From: CAZBDU01 sp964490725 | GTDB taxonomy: Bacteria > Spirochaetota > Spirochaetia > SZUA-6 > DRHE01 | Direction of reading: 5' to 3' | Length of the DNA stretch: 64,000 nucleotides | NCBI GenBank assembly: GCA_964490725.1 | Contig: CAZBDU010000003.1 | Span: 1 to 64,000, forward strand | Shown here: positions 37,738-46,630 of the stretch, piece after piece | How the letters are laid out: each line of letters begins with the position of its first letter | How positions within the stretch are numbered: position 1 is the first letter of the stretch | Made by a program: the position numbers and the translations under genes | The notes under the pieces: generated by a model | Databases searched by the model: none | What the model was told of the DNA's origin: nothing | What the model saw: the letters and a program-made list of their open reading frames with translations, nothing else

Positions 37738-38984
37738 CCGATCTCCACCTCCAGGCGGTTCTCCTTCAGCTCCGAGACGGCGGACAGCTCCGAGGGCTTG
37801 AGGGAGAAGCTGAACATCTCGGAGGGCTGGACGTGCGCCAGCCGGCGGCGTTTCACTGGCTCCCCGTCCAGCCGGACCGTGAGCTGGGCGGAGTTCTTGA
37901 CGATCATGGAGCGCAGGTAGAAGCGGTTCTCCCGGTCCGCGCGGTACGCTTGAGGAACCACGTACCGGACGTTGGCGCCGGGAACCACCCGGTACTGGCG
38001 CTCCCGGGCGGCGCCTTTCAGATAGTCCACCACGAAGGCGCCGCAGCGCTCGGATTCCTCGGTGGCGTAGTCCACCAGGTCGTGCACGTGCAGCACGTTG
38101 CCGCAGGCGAAAACCCCCGGGCGGGAGGTCATCAGGTTGGCGTCCACCTGCGGTCCGCCGGTCTCGGCGTTGAGAGCCACCCCCAGCTTCTTGGAGAGCT
38201 CGTTGTCCGGGACCAGGCCCACGGAGAGCAGGATCGTGTCGCACTGCAGCCGGAAGCCGCCCGGCTCCGGCCCCTCGGCTCCCACCGGCGAGACGTCCAC
38301 CGCCTCCACCCGCTGGTGCCCGTAGATGCGCGCGACCACATGGCTCAGGTGCAGGGGGATGCCGAAGTCGTTCAGACACTGCACGATGTTGCGGGTGAGC
38401 CCCGAGGGGTAGGGCTGGATCTCCACCACCCCCAGCACCTCCGCGCCCACCCAGGTGAGCCGTCTGGCCATGATCAGGCCGATGTCCCCGGAGCCCACGA
38501 TGACCGCCCGCCTGCCGGGAAGGTAGCCTTCGATGTTGATCAGCCGCTGGGCCAGCCCGGCGGTGAGGATCCCCGCGGGCCTGGTGCCGGGGATGCCGAT
38601 GTTGCCGCGGTTTCTCTCCCGGCAGCCCATGGCCAGCACCACCGCCCGGGCCCGGAGCTGCAGGACGCCGTAGCGGCGCGAATAGGCGAACAGCGCCGGC
38701 TCCTCCTCCGAGCCCGCCTCCAGCGCTGTGGTGCCCAGGAAGACGTCCACCCGGGAGTCGCGCAACCGGTCGATGAAGCGCTCGGCATACTCCGGTCCGG
38801 TCAGCTCCTCCTTGAAGCGGTGCAGCCCGAAGCCGTTGTGGATGCACTGCAGCAGAATGCCCCCCAGGGCGGCCTCCCGCTCCACGACGGCCACCGAGAA
38901 GCCGCTCCCGGCGATCCGCAGGGCGGCGCCCATGCCGGCGGCGCCGCCGCCCACCACCACCGCGTCGTAGCGCGACTCGGTCAT
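37734..38984 (-). CDS. FAD/NAD(P)-dependent oxidoreductase partner of glycerol-3-phosphate dehydrogenase
   Basis: The 416-residue pyridine nucleotide-disulfide-type flavoprotein has the FAD Rossmann motif YDAVVVGGGAAGMGAALRIA, the second nucleotide site RRAVIVGSGDIGLIMARRL, and the C-terminal FAD contact GVFACGNVLHVHDLVDY. In this operon type it passes electrons from the dehydrogenase onward. It is coupled by ATGA overlaps on both sides (38981-38984 and 37734-37737). Confidence 0.92.
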   Translation of the reverse strand: MTESRYDAVVVGGGAAGMGAALRIAGSGFSVAVVEREAALGGILLQCIHNGFGLHRFKEELTGPEYAERFIDRLRDSRVDVFLGTTALEAGSEEEPALFAYSRRYGVLQLRARAVVLAMGCRERNRGNIGIPGTRPAGILTAGLAQRLINIEGYLPGRRAVIVGSGDIGLIMARRLTWVGAEVLGVVEIQPYPSGLTRNIVQCLNDFGIPLHLSHVVARIYGHQRVEAVDVSPVGAEGPEPGGFRLQCDTILLSVGLVPDNELSKKLGVALNAETGGPQVDANLMTSRPGVFACGNVLHVHDLVDYATEESERCGAFVVDYLKGAARERQYRVVPGANVRYVVPQAYRADRENRFYLRSMIVKNSAQLTVRLDGEPVKRRRLAHVQPSEMFSFSLKPSELSAVSELKENRLEVEIG

Positions 38985-40474
38985 CCCCCGCCTCCGCCGC
39001 TGGCACCAGCGGGCTCCCCGAGGGATCCGGCGATCAGGTAGCTGCCGCCGCCGCGCTTGGTGATCTCCTCCACCCCCATCCCGGTCTCCCGCATCAGGAT
39101 CTTCAGGATCCGGTAGGTGCAGAATCCCCCCTGGCAGCGGCCCATCTGGGCGCGGGTGTAGAACTTGATGCCGTCCAGGGTGGTGTGGCCCCGCCGGATG
39201 GCGGCCACGATCTCCGCGGCAGACACCGACTCGCAGCGGCAGACGATCTCCCCGTACTCCGGGTCGGCGCGCAGGAGCTCTTCCGCCTCGAAGGGGGTGA
39301 GGAAGCGCAGCCGCGGCACGTCCTCGATGAAGGGGTCGAAGTCGCTTCTCTCCACCAGGGTCAGGCCCGCCTTGCCCAGGAGGTCCTTCACGTAGTCGCC
39401 GATGGCCGGGGAGGCGGTGAGCCCCGGCGACTGGATGCCCGCCACCTGGACCACCCTGGGATTGGCCCGGGAGGCGGCGATGTAGAAATCCTCGTGCTCC
39501 AGCGTGGGCCTCAAGCCCGCGAAGGCGGTGATGATGTCCCGCTCGGAGATTGCCGGGACCAGCCGCCTGGCGGAGCTGAAGATGCGCTCGAAGTTCGGCA
39601 GGCTGGTGGCCAGGTCCTCCTTGTCCTCCTGCTCTTCCGCGGTGGGGCCCACCATGCAGGTCCCCTCCACCGTGGGGATCACCAGCATCCCCTTGGAGGT
39701 GCGGCTGGGCACCGGGAAGACCACCCGGCCGGTCAGCCCTGCGGCGTTGCGGTCCAGGAGGAACTCCTCCCCCTTGCGCGGCAGGATGCGGAACTTCTCC
39801 GCCCCCAGGATCTCCGAGACCCGGTCCGCGTAGAGCCCGGCGGCGTTCACCACGTAGCGGGCGCGCACCTCCCGGCCGTCCCCGGCAACCAGGGCGAGCC
39901 CGTCCGTCAGGCGGCGCGAGCCGCAGAGGAGAAAGCCCGTGCACAGCTCCACGCCGTTCTTCTGGGCGCTCTCGATGAGGGAGAAGACGAACCGGTACGG
40001 CTCGATCACCCCTCCGGTGGGAGCGTGAAGGCCCCCCACCACGTCCGGGTTGAGCTTCGGCTCCAGGCTCAGCATCCGCTCGCGGCTGGCCAGCTCCAGG
40101 CCGATGGCTCCGTTTTCCATCCCCTGGGCGTACAGCCGCTCCACGGTCTTCATCTCCTCCACGGAGAAGGCGGCCACCAGGATGCCGCAGCGCCGGAAGG
40201 GAAAGTGCAGCTCCCGCTGCAGCCGGTCGAACATGAGGTTGCCCAGCACCTCCAGGCGCGCCTTGAGGGTGGAGGGGGCGTGGTGGAAGCCGGCGTGGAT
40301 GATCCCGGAGTTGGCCTTGGAGACCCCGAAGGAAACCTCGCACTCCTTCTCCAGCATCACCACCCGCAGCCGGTAGGCGGCCAGGCGCCGGGCCACCGCC
40401 GCGCCGCTCACCCCAGCGCCCACCACGGCCACGTCGTAGAGGGGGCCGCTCACGGCTCTACTCTTCCCAGCCAA
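38981..40474 (-). CDS. GlpA-like FAD-dependent glycerol-3-phosphate dehydrogenase with BFD-type Fe-S tail
   Basis: Oxidises glycerol-3-phosphate to DHAP. The 497 residues comprise a DAO-fold FAD domain (YDVAVVGAGVSGAAVARRLA) and a C-terminal [2Fe-2S] BFD-like domain with four cysteines (IVCRCESVSAAEI, GRCQGGFCTYRI). That tail distinguishes the anaerobic GlpA type from aerobic GlpD. The ATG at 40474 lies inside the glpK end; a GTG at 40453, just after the glpK stop, is an alternative start. Feeds electrons to the next two gene products. Confidence 0.92.
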   Translation of the reverse strand: MAGKSRAVSGPLYDVAVVGAGVSGAAVARRLAAYRLRVVMLEKECEVSFGVSKANSGIIHAGFHHAPSTLKARLEVLGNLMFDRLQRELHFPFRRCGILVAAFSVEEMKTVERLYAQGMENGAIGLELASRERMLSLEPKLNPDVVGGLHAPTGGVIEPYRFVFSLIESAQKNGVELCTGFLLCGSRRLTDGLALVAGDGREVRARYVVNAAGLYADRVSEILGAEKFRILPRKGEEFLLDRNAAGLTGRVVFPVPSRTSKGMLVIPTVEGTCMVGPTAEEQEDKEDLATSLPNFERIFSSARRLVPAISERDIITAFAGLRPTLEHEDFYIAASRANPRVVQVAGIQSPGLTASPAIGDYVKDLLGKAGLTLVERSDFDPFIEDVPRLRFLTPFEAEELLRADPEYGEIVCRCESVSAAEIVAAIRRGHTTLDGIKFYTRAQMGRCQGGFCTYRILKILMRETGMGVEEITKRGGGSYLIAGSLGEPAGASGGGGG

Positions 40475-41981
40475 AGGAACGCTCCACGGCCTTGCGCCAG
40501 CGGGAAAGGCGCCGCCGGCGCTCGGCCTCGGTGATGCGGGCCGTCCAGCGGCGCTCCTCCTCCCAGAGCGAGGCCAGCTCCCCGGTGTCCTTCCAGAAGC
40601 CGGCGCAGAGCCCCGCGGCGAAGGCCGCTCCCAGGGCGGTGGTTTCCCGCACCCGGGGCCTGATCACCGGCACGTCCAGCAGGTCCGCCTGGAACTGCAT
40701 CAGCAGCTCGTTCACTGTCATCCCGCCGTCCACCTTCAGGAAGCGGATCGACATCCCGGACTCCTCCTCCATGGCCTCGAAGATCTCCCGGGTCTGGAAG
40801 GCGGTGGCCTCCAGAGCGGCCCGGGCGATGTGGGCCCCGGTGGTGTAGCCGCTCAAGCCCACGATCACCCCCCGGGCGTCGGAGCGCCAGTAGGGGGCGA
40901 ACAGCCCGGAGAAGGCCGGCACGAAGTAGACCCCGCCGCAGTCCTCCACCCGGCCCGCCAGCGCCTCGATCTCCGATGAGGAGGCGATCAGCCCCAGGTT
41001 GTCCCTCAGCCACTGCACCAGGGCTCCGGTCACCGCGACGGAGCCTTCCAGGGCGTAGGCAGGCGGCTCGCCGCCTCGCTGGCAGGCCACGGTGGTGATG
41101 AGGCCGTGGCGGGAGCGCACCAGCTCGGCTCCCGTGTTCAGGAGCAGGAAGCAGCCCGTGCCGTAGGTGTTCTTGGAGCTGCCGGGCAGGAAGCAGGCCT
41201 GGCCGAACAGAGCGGCCTGCTGGTCCCCCAGGATCCCGGCCACCGGTACCTCGCCGCCCAGCGGCCCGCCGGCGGCGGTCAGGCCGTAGGGGGTCTGGGG
41301 GACGGAGGGCAGGATCCGGGGCAGCGTCTCCTGCCTGAGGCCGAACAGCCCCAGCATCCCCCGGTCCCAGCTCAAGGTTTCTATGTCCATCATCATGGTG
41401 CGGCTGGCGTTGCTGGGGTCGGTGACGTGAACGCCCCCCCGGCTGCCGCCGGTGAGCTGCCACACCAGCCAGCTGTCCATCGTGCCGAACAGCGCCCTCC
41501 CTTCCTCCGCGGCCCGGGCCAGCCCGGAATCGTTTTCCAGCAGCCAGCTCAGCTTGGGCCCGGAGAAGTAGGTGGAAAGCGGCAGCCCGGTGCGCTCGCG
41601 GAAGCGGTCGGAGCCGCCCTCCGCCGCCAGGCGGGCCACCAGCTCCGCAGTGCGGGTGTCCTGCCAGACCACCGCGTTCGCCAGGGGCCTGCCCGTCTCG
41701 CGGTCCCAGGCCACCACCGTCTCCCGCTGGTTGGTGATGCCCACGGCGGCCAGCTCCTCGGGGGCGGCCCCCGCCTGCCCCAGGGCGGCGCGCACCACCT
41801 CGGCGGTACGCTCCCAGATCTCCCAGGCGTCGTGCTCCACCCAGCCCGGCCGGGGGTAGATCTGGCGATGCTCCAGCTGGTGGGAGGCGGCGATGCGGGC
41901 CTGGCGGTCGAAGAGCAGGAAGCGGGTGGAGGTGGTTCCCTGGTCGATGGCCCCGACGTAGCGCGGCCCTTTCCGGCTCAC
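40458..41981 (-). CDS. glpK: Glycerol kinase
   Basis: Phosphorylates glycerol with ATP to glycerol-3-phosphate. The 507-residue FGGY kinase shows GAIDQGTTSTRFLLFDRQAR, ITNQRETVVAWDRETGRPL, and FKVDGG-like FLKVDGGMTVNELLMQFQAD, GAAFAAGLCAGFW. GTG start at 41981 overlaps the thioesterase stop. No GlpF facilitator is present in the cluster. Confidence 0.96.
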   Translation of the reverse strand: MSRKGPRYVGAIDQGTTSTRFLLFDRQARIAASHQLEHRQIYPRPGWVEHDAWEIWERTAEVVRAALGQAGAAPEELAAVGITNQRETVVAWDRETGRPLANAVVWQDTRTAELVARLAAEGGSDRFRERTGLPLSTYFSGPKLSWLLENDSGLARAAEEGRALFGTMDSWLVWQLTGGSRGGVHVTDPSNASRTMMMDIETLSWDRGMLGLFGLRQETLPRILPSVPQTPYGLTAAGGPLGGEVPVAGILGDQQAALFGQACFLPGSSKNTYGTGCFLLLNTGAELVRSRHGLITTVACQRGGEPPAYALEGSVAVTGALVQWLRDNLGLIASSSEIEALAGRVEDCGGVYFVPAFSGLFAPYWRSDARGVIVGLSGYTTGAHIARAALEATAFQTREIFEAMEEESGMSIRFLKVDGGMTVNELLMQFQADLLDVPVIRPRVRETTALGAAFAAGLCAGFWKDTGELASLWEEERRWTARITEAERRRRLSRWRKAVERSFGWEE

Positions 41982-42757
41982 GTGCGGCCTCCCGCATCGG
42001 TTGCCGGCGAGCGGGAGACCCAGGTGGTGCGCGCCCGGGCCAGCTCCCGGCCGTCTGCGCCGGAGAAAAGACCGTGACGGAACGCCGCCTCATCCGGCGT
42101 GGAGGGGGCCTTCTCCGCGCGCGCCAGAAGCTCCTGGCCGTAGTTGGCTTCGGCCAGGAAGTTGATCTCCAGCTCCGCCAGCGCCCTCTCGGCCCGCAGC
42201 TCCGGGGGGAGCGTCTCCAGAGCCCACTGCACGTAGGCCACATTGTTGACGTGCCGGTTCATGTCCAGGTCCCGGTAGCGCGCCTGAAAGCGGATCTCCA
42301 GCCCGCTTCCAGCCGGGTCGGGGAGCCTGTCCAGGTTCGTCGCAACGGCGCGCTCGGGGTGGATGGGGATGCGTTCGGCGAAGGTGCGCTCCACCCGCAC
42401 CGGCCGCCAGCTTCGGGTGTCCAGCAGCAGCCAGGCGCTGGTGGCCTCGCCGATCGCGCTCCCGCCGCAGAAAATCCGGAAGTCCCTCAGCGCAAAGAGC
42501 TTGCGCACCCCGGAAGGCCAGGTCTGGACCGCCACGCCGGCGTCCCAGCCGGGCCAGGCGCGCATGCGCACCAGCAGGCGCGACAGCACCCAGGTCATGT
42601 TCTGCGGCTCGAGCTGGGGAATGGAGACCCCCAGGGCGTGGGCGTGATGCCCCGCCGCCTCCTGCAGGTAGTTGCACACCGCCGGCACCGCGAGCTTCCC
42701 GCTGCCGTCCAGCTCGTAGGTGCGCACCGCGAACTGCTCGGTCCAGACCCTCTCCAT
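41978..42757 (-). CDS. Acyl-ACP thioesterase (double hotdog)
   Basis: Hydrolyses fatty acyl-ACP, releasing free fatty acids. The 259-residue protein has two hotdog domains: the first with YELDGSGKLAVPAVCNYLQE and TWVLSRLLVRMRAWP, the second with ARYRDLDMNRHVNNVAYVQW, the family's active-site region. Its stop overlaps the glpK start, so it heads the glycerol operon; a fatty-acid enzyme coupled to glycerol kinase hints at control of the acyl and glycerol-phosphate pools for lipid synthesis. Confidence 0.9.
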   Translation of the reverse strand: MERVWTEQFAVRTYELDGSGKLAVPAVCNYLQEAAGHHAHALGVSIPQLEPQNMTWVLSRLLVRMRAWPGWDAGVAVQTWPSGVRKLFALRDFRIFCGGSAIGEATSAWLLLDTRSWRPVRVERTFAERIPIHPERAVATNLDRLPDPAGSGLEIRFQARYRDLDMNRHVNNVAYVQWALETLPPELRAERALAELEINFLAEANYGQELLARAEKAPSTPDEAAFRHGLFSGADGRELARARTTWVSRSPATDAGGRT

Positions 42758-42841
42758 GCTTCCTCCGCTGCGCCGCCGGCCCTGCGCCGCCGCTGCCTCC
42801 CGGCACGGCCGCCTGTCCGGGCGTGCCTCCGGCCGGCTGGC

Positions 42842-43528
42842 TCAGTGACCCGCCGCGAACAGGACGCCGGCGTAGGGCGCCCTGCGGCGCGGGCAATCCG
42901 GCCTGCCGCAGTGCTGGCAGGTCTCGAAGGGCACCTCCGTGGGAAAGAGGATCCCCGAGACGGTCTTGTTGGGCTGCATCAGGCAGCTTGCGCCCAGACG
43001 GACGCCGGTGCGCCTCTCCACCTCCCCGAGAAGGGCAAACAGCCCGCGCTGCTGCGTGATGGGCCACAGCGCCGCCTCGCCGGAGCCGGGATTCAGCGAG
43101 GAAAGCCCCGGCAGGGCGAAGCGCTCCTGGAGATGCTCGCGCAGGCGCATCACCGCCGCCTCCAGGGCCATCTCCTTGAGAGCGTCCAGCCAGTAGCGGG
43201 CCAGGAGGTCTTCGGTTGCCGCCTGGACGGCCTCCAGGCCGGTACCGCAGGTGGCCACGTAGGCAAAGACCCTTTCGGCCTCCTGGAGCTTGGCGCTCAG
43301 GATGGGGCTGCGGAAGGTGACCTCTTCGATCCCCACCTCTTCGGCGGAGCGGGAAGTGACGGAGCAGGGACGAAACAGCGCCTTCGGGGCCAGCAGCGGC
43401 GCCGCCCGCTCGGCCAGGCCGCGCGCCTGCCGGACCGCCCCGGGGCAGCGCTCCAGCCGCACCCTGGCGCTGAAGGCGCTCCAGTCGAAAACGAAGGGAA
43501 TTTCGAGCAGCTCGGTCATGTTCGGCAT
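42842..43528 (-). CDS. Stand-alone methionine synthase activation-domain protein
   Basis: The 228-residue protein is like the C-terminal AdoMet-binding reactivation domain of B12-dependent methionine synthase but is free-standing. Key parts are FAYVATCGTGLEAVQ, GLSSLNPGSGEAALWPITQQ, RRTGVRLGASCLMQPNKTVS and the cysteine cluster FETCQHCGRPDCPRRRAPY. Members reactivate corrinoid enzymes or accompany split MetH; some are uncharacterised. Start ATG at 43528 (MPNM) or 43519. It lies 84 bases before the thioesterase gene on the same strand and may share its transcript. No MetH core is in the window. Confidence 0.85.
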   Translation of the reverse strand: MPNMTELLEIPFVFDWSAFSARVRLERCPGAVRQARGLAERAAPLLAPKALFRPCSVTSRSAEEVGIEEVTFRSPILSAKLQEAERVFAYVATCGTGLEAVQAATEDLLARYWLDALKEMALEAAVMRLREHLQERFALPGLSSLNPGSGEAALWPITQQRGLFALLGEVERRTGVRLGASCLMQPNKTVSGILFPTEVPFETCQHCGRPDCPRRRAPYAGVLFAAGH

Positions 43529-43664
43529 CGCGTCTCGGGACCCCACAGCCCGGCGCCGCCTGTCGGCCCGGGGGCTGGCGGGCAACCCGGCATCCATACT
43601 ACGCAGGCGGCGCGGGCTGCGTCAAGGCAAGAGCAAACGGGCTCTCCGCCCCGGTTCGCTACCA

Positions 43665-43757
43665 TGATCCGCCATACAGCTCCCCGCGGATCCGCGGATC
43701 ATGATAACTTGACATCAGCAAATCAGGAAAATACAGTGGTAGACTCACAGTCCACTG
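43665..43757 (+). promoter_or_regulatory. Promoter and palindromic operators before the amide transporter operon
   Basis: TTGACA (43709-43714), 17 bases, TACAGT (43732-43737) forms the promoter. Upstream is the 14-bp perfect palindrome CCGCGGATCCGCGG, with outer arms ATGATCCGC and GCGGATCAT. Across and after the -10 is CAGTGG (43734-43739) with CCACTG (43752-43757). Both could bind regulators. Confidence 0.55.
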
Positions 43758-43773
43758 TCAAAGGGAGGTACGC

Positions 43774-45027
43774 ATGGCTAGAAAGAGTTCGCTGGCCCTG
43801 GCCCTGGTATTGCTGTCCGCGGCGCTCGTCTGGGCGGGCGGCCAGACGGAGCCGGCGCCGGGTGGGGCGGTCCCTAAGGGCGAGGTCACCATCGGCGGCC
43901 TGCTGCCCTTGAGCGGCGACCTGGCCGTTTACGGCCAGACCGTGCAGAAGGGCATTCAGCTGGCCGTCCAGCAGCTGAACGCGGCGGGGGGCCCGCTGGG
44001 GATGCAGTTGAAGGTGGTCTTCCGGGATACCCAGACCGACCCGACCGCCCTGAGGGACTCGGCGGAGAAACTGGTCAACGTGGACAAGGTGCCGGCCATG
44101 GTCGGGCCCATGATCCGCTCGGACGTGGCCACCCCGGTCACCGCGCCCAACCACGTGGTGATCATCTCCCCGTCGAACACTCCCACCTGGGTGACCACCC
44201 TGGAGGACGATGACTACACCTTCCGCACCACCGCTTCCGACGCCATTCAGGGCAAGGTTCTGGGCGAAATGGCCCGGGAGGTCGGCTACAAGACGGCCGC
44301 CGTCCTCTACATCAACGACCCCTACGGCGGCGGCCTGGCGGAGAGCACCAAGCAAGCCTTCGAAGGGGTGGGCGGGAAGGTATTGGGGATGGCCGCCTAC
44401 GACCCGGGCAGCGTGGCCTACAAGATGCAGCTCGCGGAGCTGGCCAAGGGCGACCCGGACGTGCTGATCCTGATAGGCTACCCCGAAAGCGGCATCGTCA
44501 TCATCCGCCAGGCCCTTTCCGACGGCCTGTTCGACCAGTTCCTGTTCCCCGACGGCATGCAGTCCCAGCAGATCATCGACGACGTGGGCGGCGGCTACCT
44601 CGAAGGGATGTACGGGACCGGCCCCGGGGCGGCGGACAATCAGTCCTACAAGAGCTATCTGGCCGCCTACGAAAAGGAGTATGGGGAGAAACCGGCCACT
44701 GCCTACACCGAAAACGCCTACGACGGCGTAGTGGTGATAGCCCTGGCCATGCAGGCCGCCGGGTCCGAAGCATTCGCGGCCGACCCCGGCAAGGCCATCC
44801 GGGACAACCTGAGAAAGGTGGCCAATCCGCCGGGAGAGAAGATCACCGCCAGCGTGGAAGACTTCAGGAAGGCTTTGAGGCTCCTGAGCGAAGGGCAGGA
44901 CATCGACTATGAAGGGGCGGCCGGGTCGATCGATTTCGATCGCTACGGCGACACGGTAACTCCAATCCTGGTCTGGAAGATCGAAAACGGCTCCATCGTG
45001 CCCGTCCGCTCGGTCGTTCCGGAATAG
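43774..45027 (+). CDS. Liv-type ABC transporter solute-binding protein (amide/urea/branched-chain class)
   Basis: The 417-residue periplasmic binding protein has an export signal ending VWA-GGQTE, with no lipobox cysteine as in the other binding protein here. The type I fold is evident (VTIGGLLPLSGDLAVYGQTV, VGPMIRSDVATPVTAPNHVV, AVLYINDPYGGGLAESTKQA). A GGGAGG site precedes the ATG. Downstream lie two ATPases, two permeases and a formamidase, which argues for an amide rather than leucine as the ligand. Confidence 0.9.
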   Translation: MARKSSLALALVLLSAALVWAGGQTEPAPGGAVPKGEVTIGGLLPLSGDLAVYGQTVQKGIQLAVQQLNAAGGPLGMQLKVVFRDTQTDPTALRDSAEKLVNVDKVPAMVGPMIRSDVATPVTAPNHVVIISPSNTPTWVTTLEDDDYTFRTTASDAIQGKVLGEMAREVGYKTAAVLYINDPYGGGLAESTKQAFEGVGGKVLGMAAYDPGSVAYKMQLAELAKGDPDVLILIGYPESGIVIIRQALSDGLFDQFLFPDGMQSQQIIDDVGGGYLEGMYGTGPGAADNQSYKSYLAAYEKEYGEKPATAYTENAYDGVVVIALAMQAAGSEAFAADPGKAIRDNLRKVANPPGEKITASVEDFRKALRLLSEGQDIDYEGAAGSIDFDRYGDTVTPILVWKIENGSIVPVRSVVPE

Positions 45028-45097
45028 GACCCGGAACACGGATTCAGTCCCGGGCGGGTCTTTCGATCCGCCCGGATCCTTCTTCGAACAACGAACG

Positions 45098-45904
45098 ATG
45101 CAGGATTCAGTGCTCCGCGTAGAGAATGTGTCCAAGCGCTTCGGGGGCGTGCAGGCGGTCAGGGACTGCTCCCTGGAAGTGCAGGCCGGGTCCATCACCG
45201 GCCTGATCGGCCCCAACGGGGCCGGCAAGACCACTCTCTTCAACCTGATCACCGGGTTTCACCGGCCAGACTCCGGCCACATCTTCCTTCGCGGAGAAGA
45301 GATCACCGGACTGGAGCCTCACGAGATGTTCCGCAAGCGCCTGTTTCGGACCTTTCAGATCGCCCGCGACTATCGGGAGATGAGCGTTCTGGAAAACCTG
45401 CTGCTCATACCCGAACGGCAGATCGGTGAGAAGATCTGGAACGTTTGGTTTCGGGGCAAAGCCATTTGGGACCAGGAACAGGCCAATATCCGTAAAGCCC
45501 TTGCGATTCTGGAGTTCATCGAGCTGCTGGACAAGAAGGACCTGCCGGCCAGGTACCTCTCCGGAGGGGAGAAAAAGCTGCTGGAAATCGGAAGGATGAT
45601 GATGGTGGACCTGGGGATGGTCCTGCTCGACGAGCCCGGCGCCGGCGTGCCGCCGTTGATGCAGAGCAGGATCCTGGAGCACATACGCCGGCTGTCCAGG
45701 GAGAAGGGACTCACCCTGTTCATCGTAGAGCACGACATGGACATCATCATGAACGTATGCCAGACCATCATCGTCATGAGCGACGGCAGCAAGCTCGCAG
45801 AGGGCACGCCCGAGGAGATCCGCACGGACCAACGGGTCATCGAGGCCTACCTGGGCGCGCCGGACACGGCAGGACCGGCCGCTTCCTCGGAGGGCGAACC
45901 GTGA
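45098..45904 (+). CDS. Liv-type ABC transporter ATPase (LivG class)
   Basis: A 268-residue cytoplasmic ATPase with Walker A GPNGAGKTTLFNLITG, the LivG-specific RTFQIARDYREMSVLENLLL, signature LSGGEKKLLEIGRMMM and Walker B MVLLDEPGAGV. The GVPP after the Walker B departs from the usual GLNP. It overlaps the next ATPase gene by four bases (GTGA). Confidence 0.93.
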   Translation: MQDSVLRVENVSKRFGGVQAVRDCSLEVQAGSITGLIGPNGAGKTTLFNLITGFHRPDSGHIFLRGEEITGLEPHEMFRKRLFRTFQIARDYREMSVLENLLLIPERQIGEKIWNVWFRGKAIWDQEQANIRKALAILEFIELLDKKDLPARYLSGGEKKLLEIGRMMMVDLGMVLLDEPGAGVPPLMQSRILEHIRRLSREKGLTLFIVEHDMDIIMNVCQTIIVMSDGSKLAEGTPEEIRTDQRVIEAYLGAPDTAGPAASSEGEP

Positions 45905-46614
45905 GGATCCTTCAGGTGAGCGAGCTGACCGCGGGCTACGGCGCCCAGGACGTGCTGTTCGGCGTCTCGCTGGCGATCGAGGCAGGGGAAATCGTGGCGG
46001 TGATGGGTCCGAACGGCTCGGGCAAGTCCACCCTGCTGAGGGTCATCTCGGGGGCCCTCCCCGCCCGCCGGGGCGAGATCCTCTACAAGGGCAACTCGCT
46101 GCTGAACCGCTCCCCCCAGCAGATCGTGAGGCAGGGGCTCAGCTGGGTGCCCCAGGAGGAGAACATCTTTCCCTCACTGACGGTACGCGAGAACCTGGAG
46201 ATCGGGGCCTACCCCCTCAGAGGCGGGTTCGAGGAGCGGATGGAAGAGGTGTGCGTCATCTTCCCCCAGCTGCGCGCGCGCATGAGCCAGACGGCGGCGG
46301 ACCTCTCCGGGGGGCAGCGGCAAATGCTGGCGGTGGCCAGGGGGCTGATGATCCACCCGGAGCTGCTCCTGCTCGACGAGCCGACCGCGGGCCTGGCGCC
46401 CAACCTGGTGCAGATCATGCTCGAGAAGATACGGGAGATCGCGGGTCGCATGGGCAACGCCGTGCTGCTCGTGTCCCAGACGATCGACTCGGTGCGCCTG
46501 TCCAACCGGGGATACCTGCTGTCGGCAGGGAGGATCCGCTACGAAGACCGCACCGAAGCCCTGCTGGCCAATCAGGAGATCAAGGACCTGTACTTCGGCG
46601 CACAGGCCAGGTAG
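45901..46614 (+). CDS. Liv-type ABC transporter ATPase (LivF class)
   Basis: The 237-residue partner ATPase shows Walker A GPNGSGKSTLLRVISGAL, WVPQEENIFPSLTVRENLEI, signature LSGGQRQMLAVARGL and Walker B LLLDEPTAGLAPNLV. It starts with GTG at 45901, coupled to the LivG gene. Pairs with LivG to power the two permeases. Confidence 0.93.
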   Translation: MRILQVSELTAGYGAQDVLFGVSLAIEAGEIVAVMGPNGSGKSTLLRVISGALPARRGEILYKGNSLLNRSPQQIVRQGLSWVPQEENIFPSLTVRENLEIGAYPLRGGFEERMEEVCVIFPQLRARMSQTAADLSGGQRQMLAVARGLMIHPELLLLDEPTAGLAPNLVQIMLEKIREIAGRMGNAVLLVSQTIDSVRLSNRGYLLSAGRIRYEDRTEALLANQEIKDLYFGAQAR

Positions 46615-46630
46615 GCGGGAGAGGATCGAG

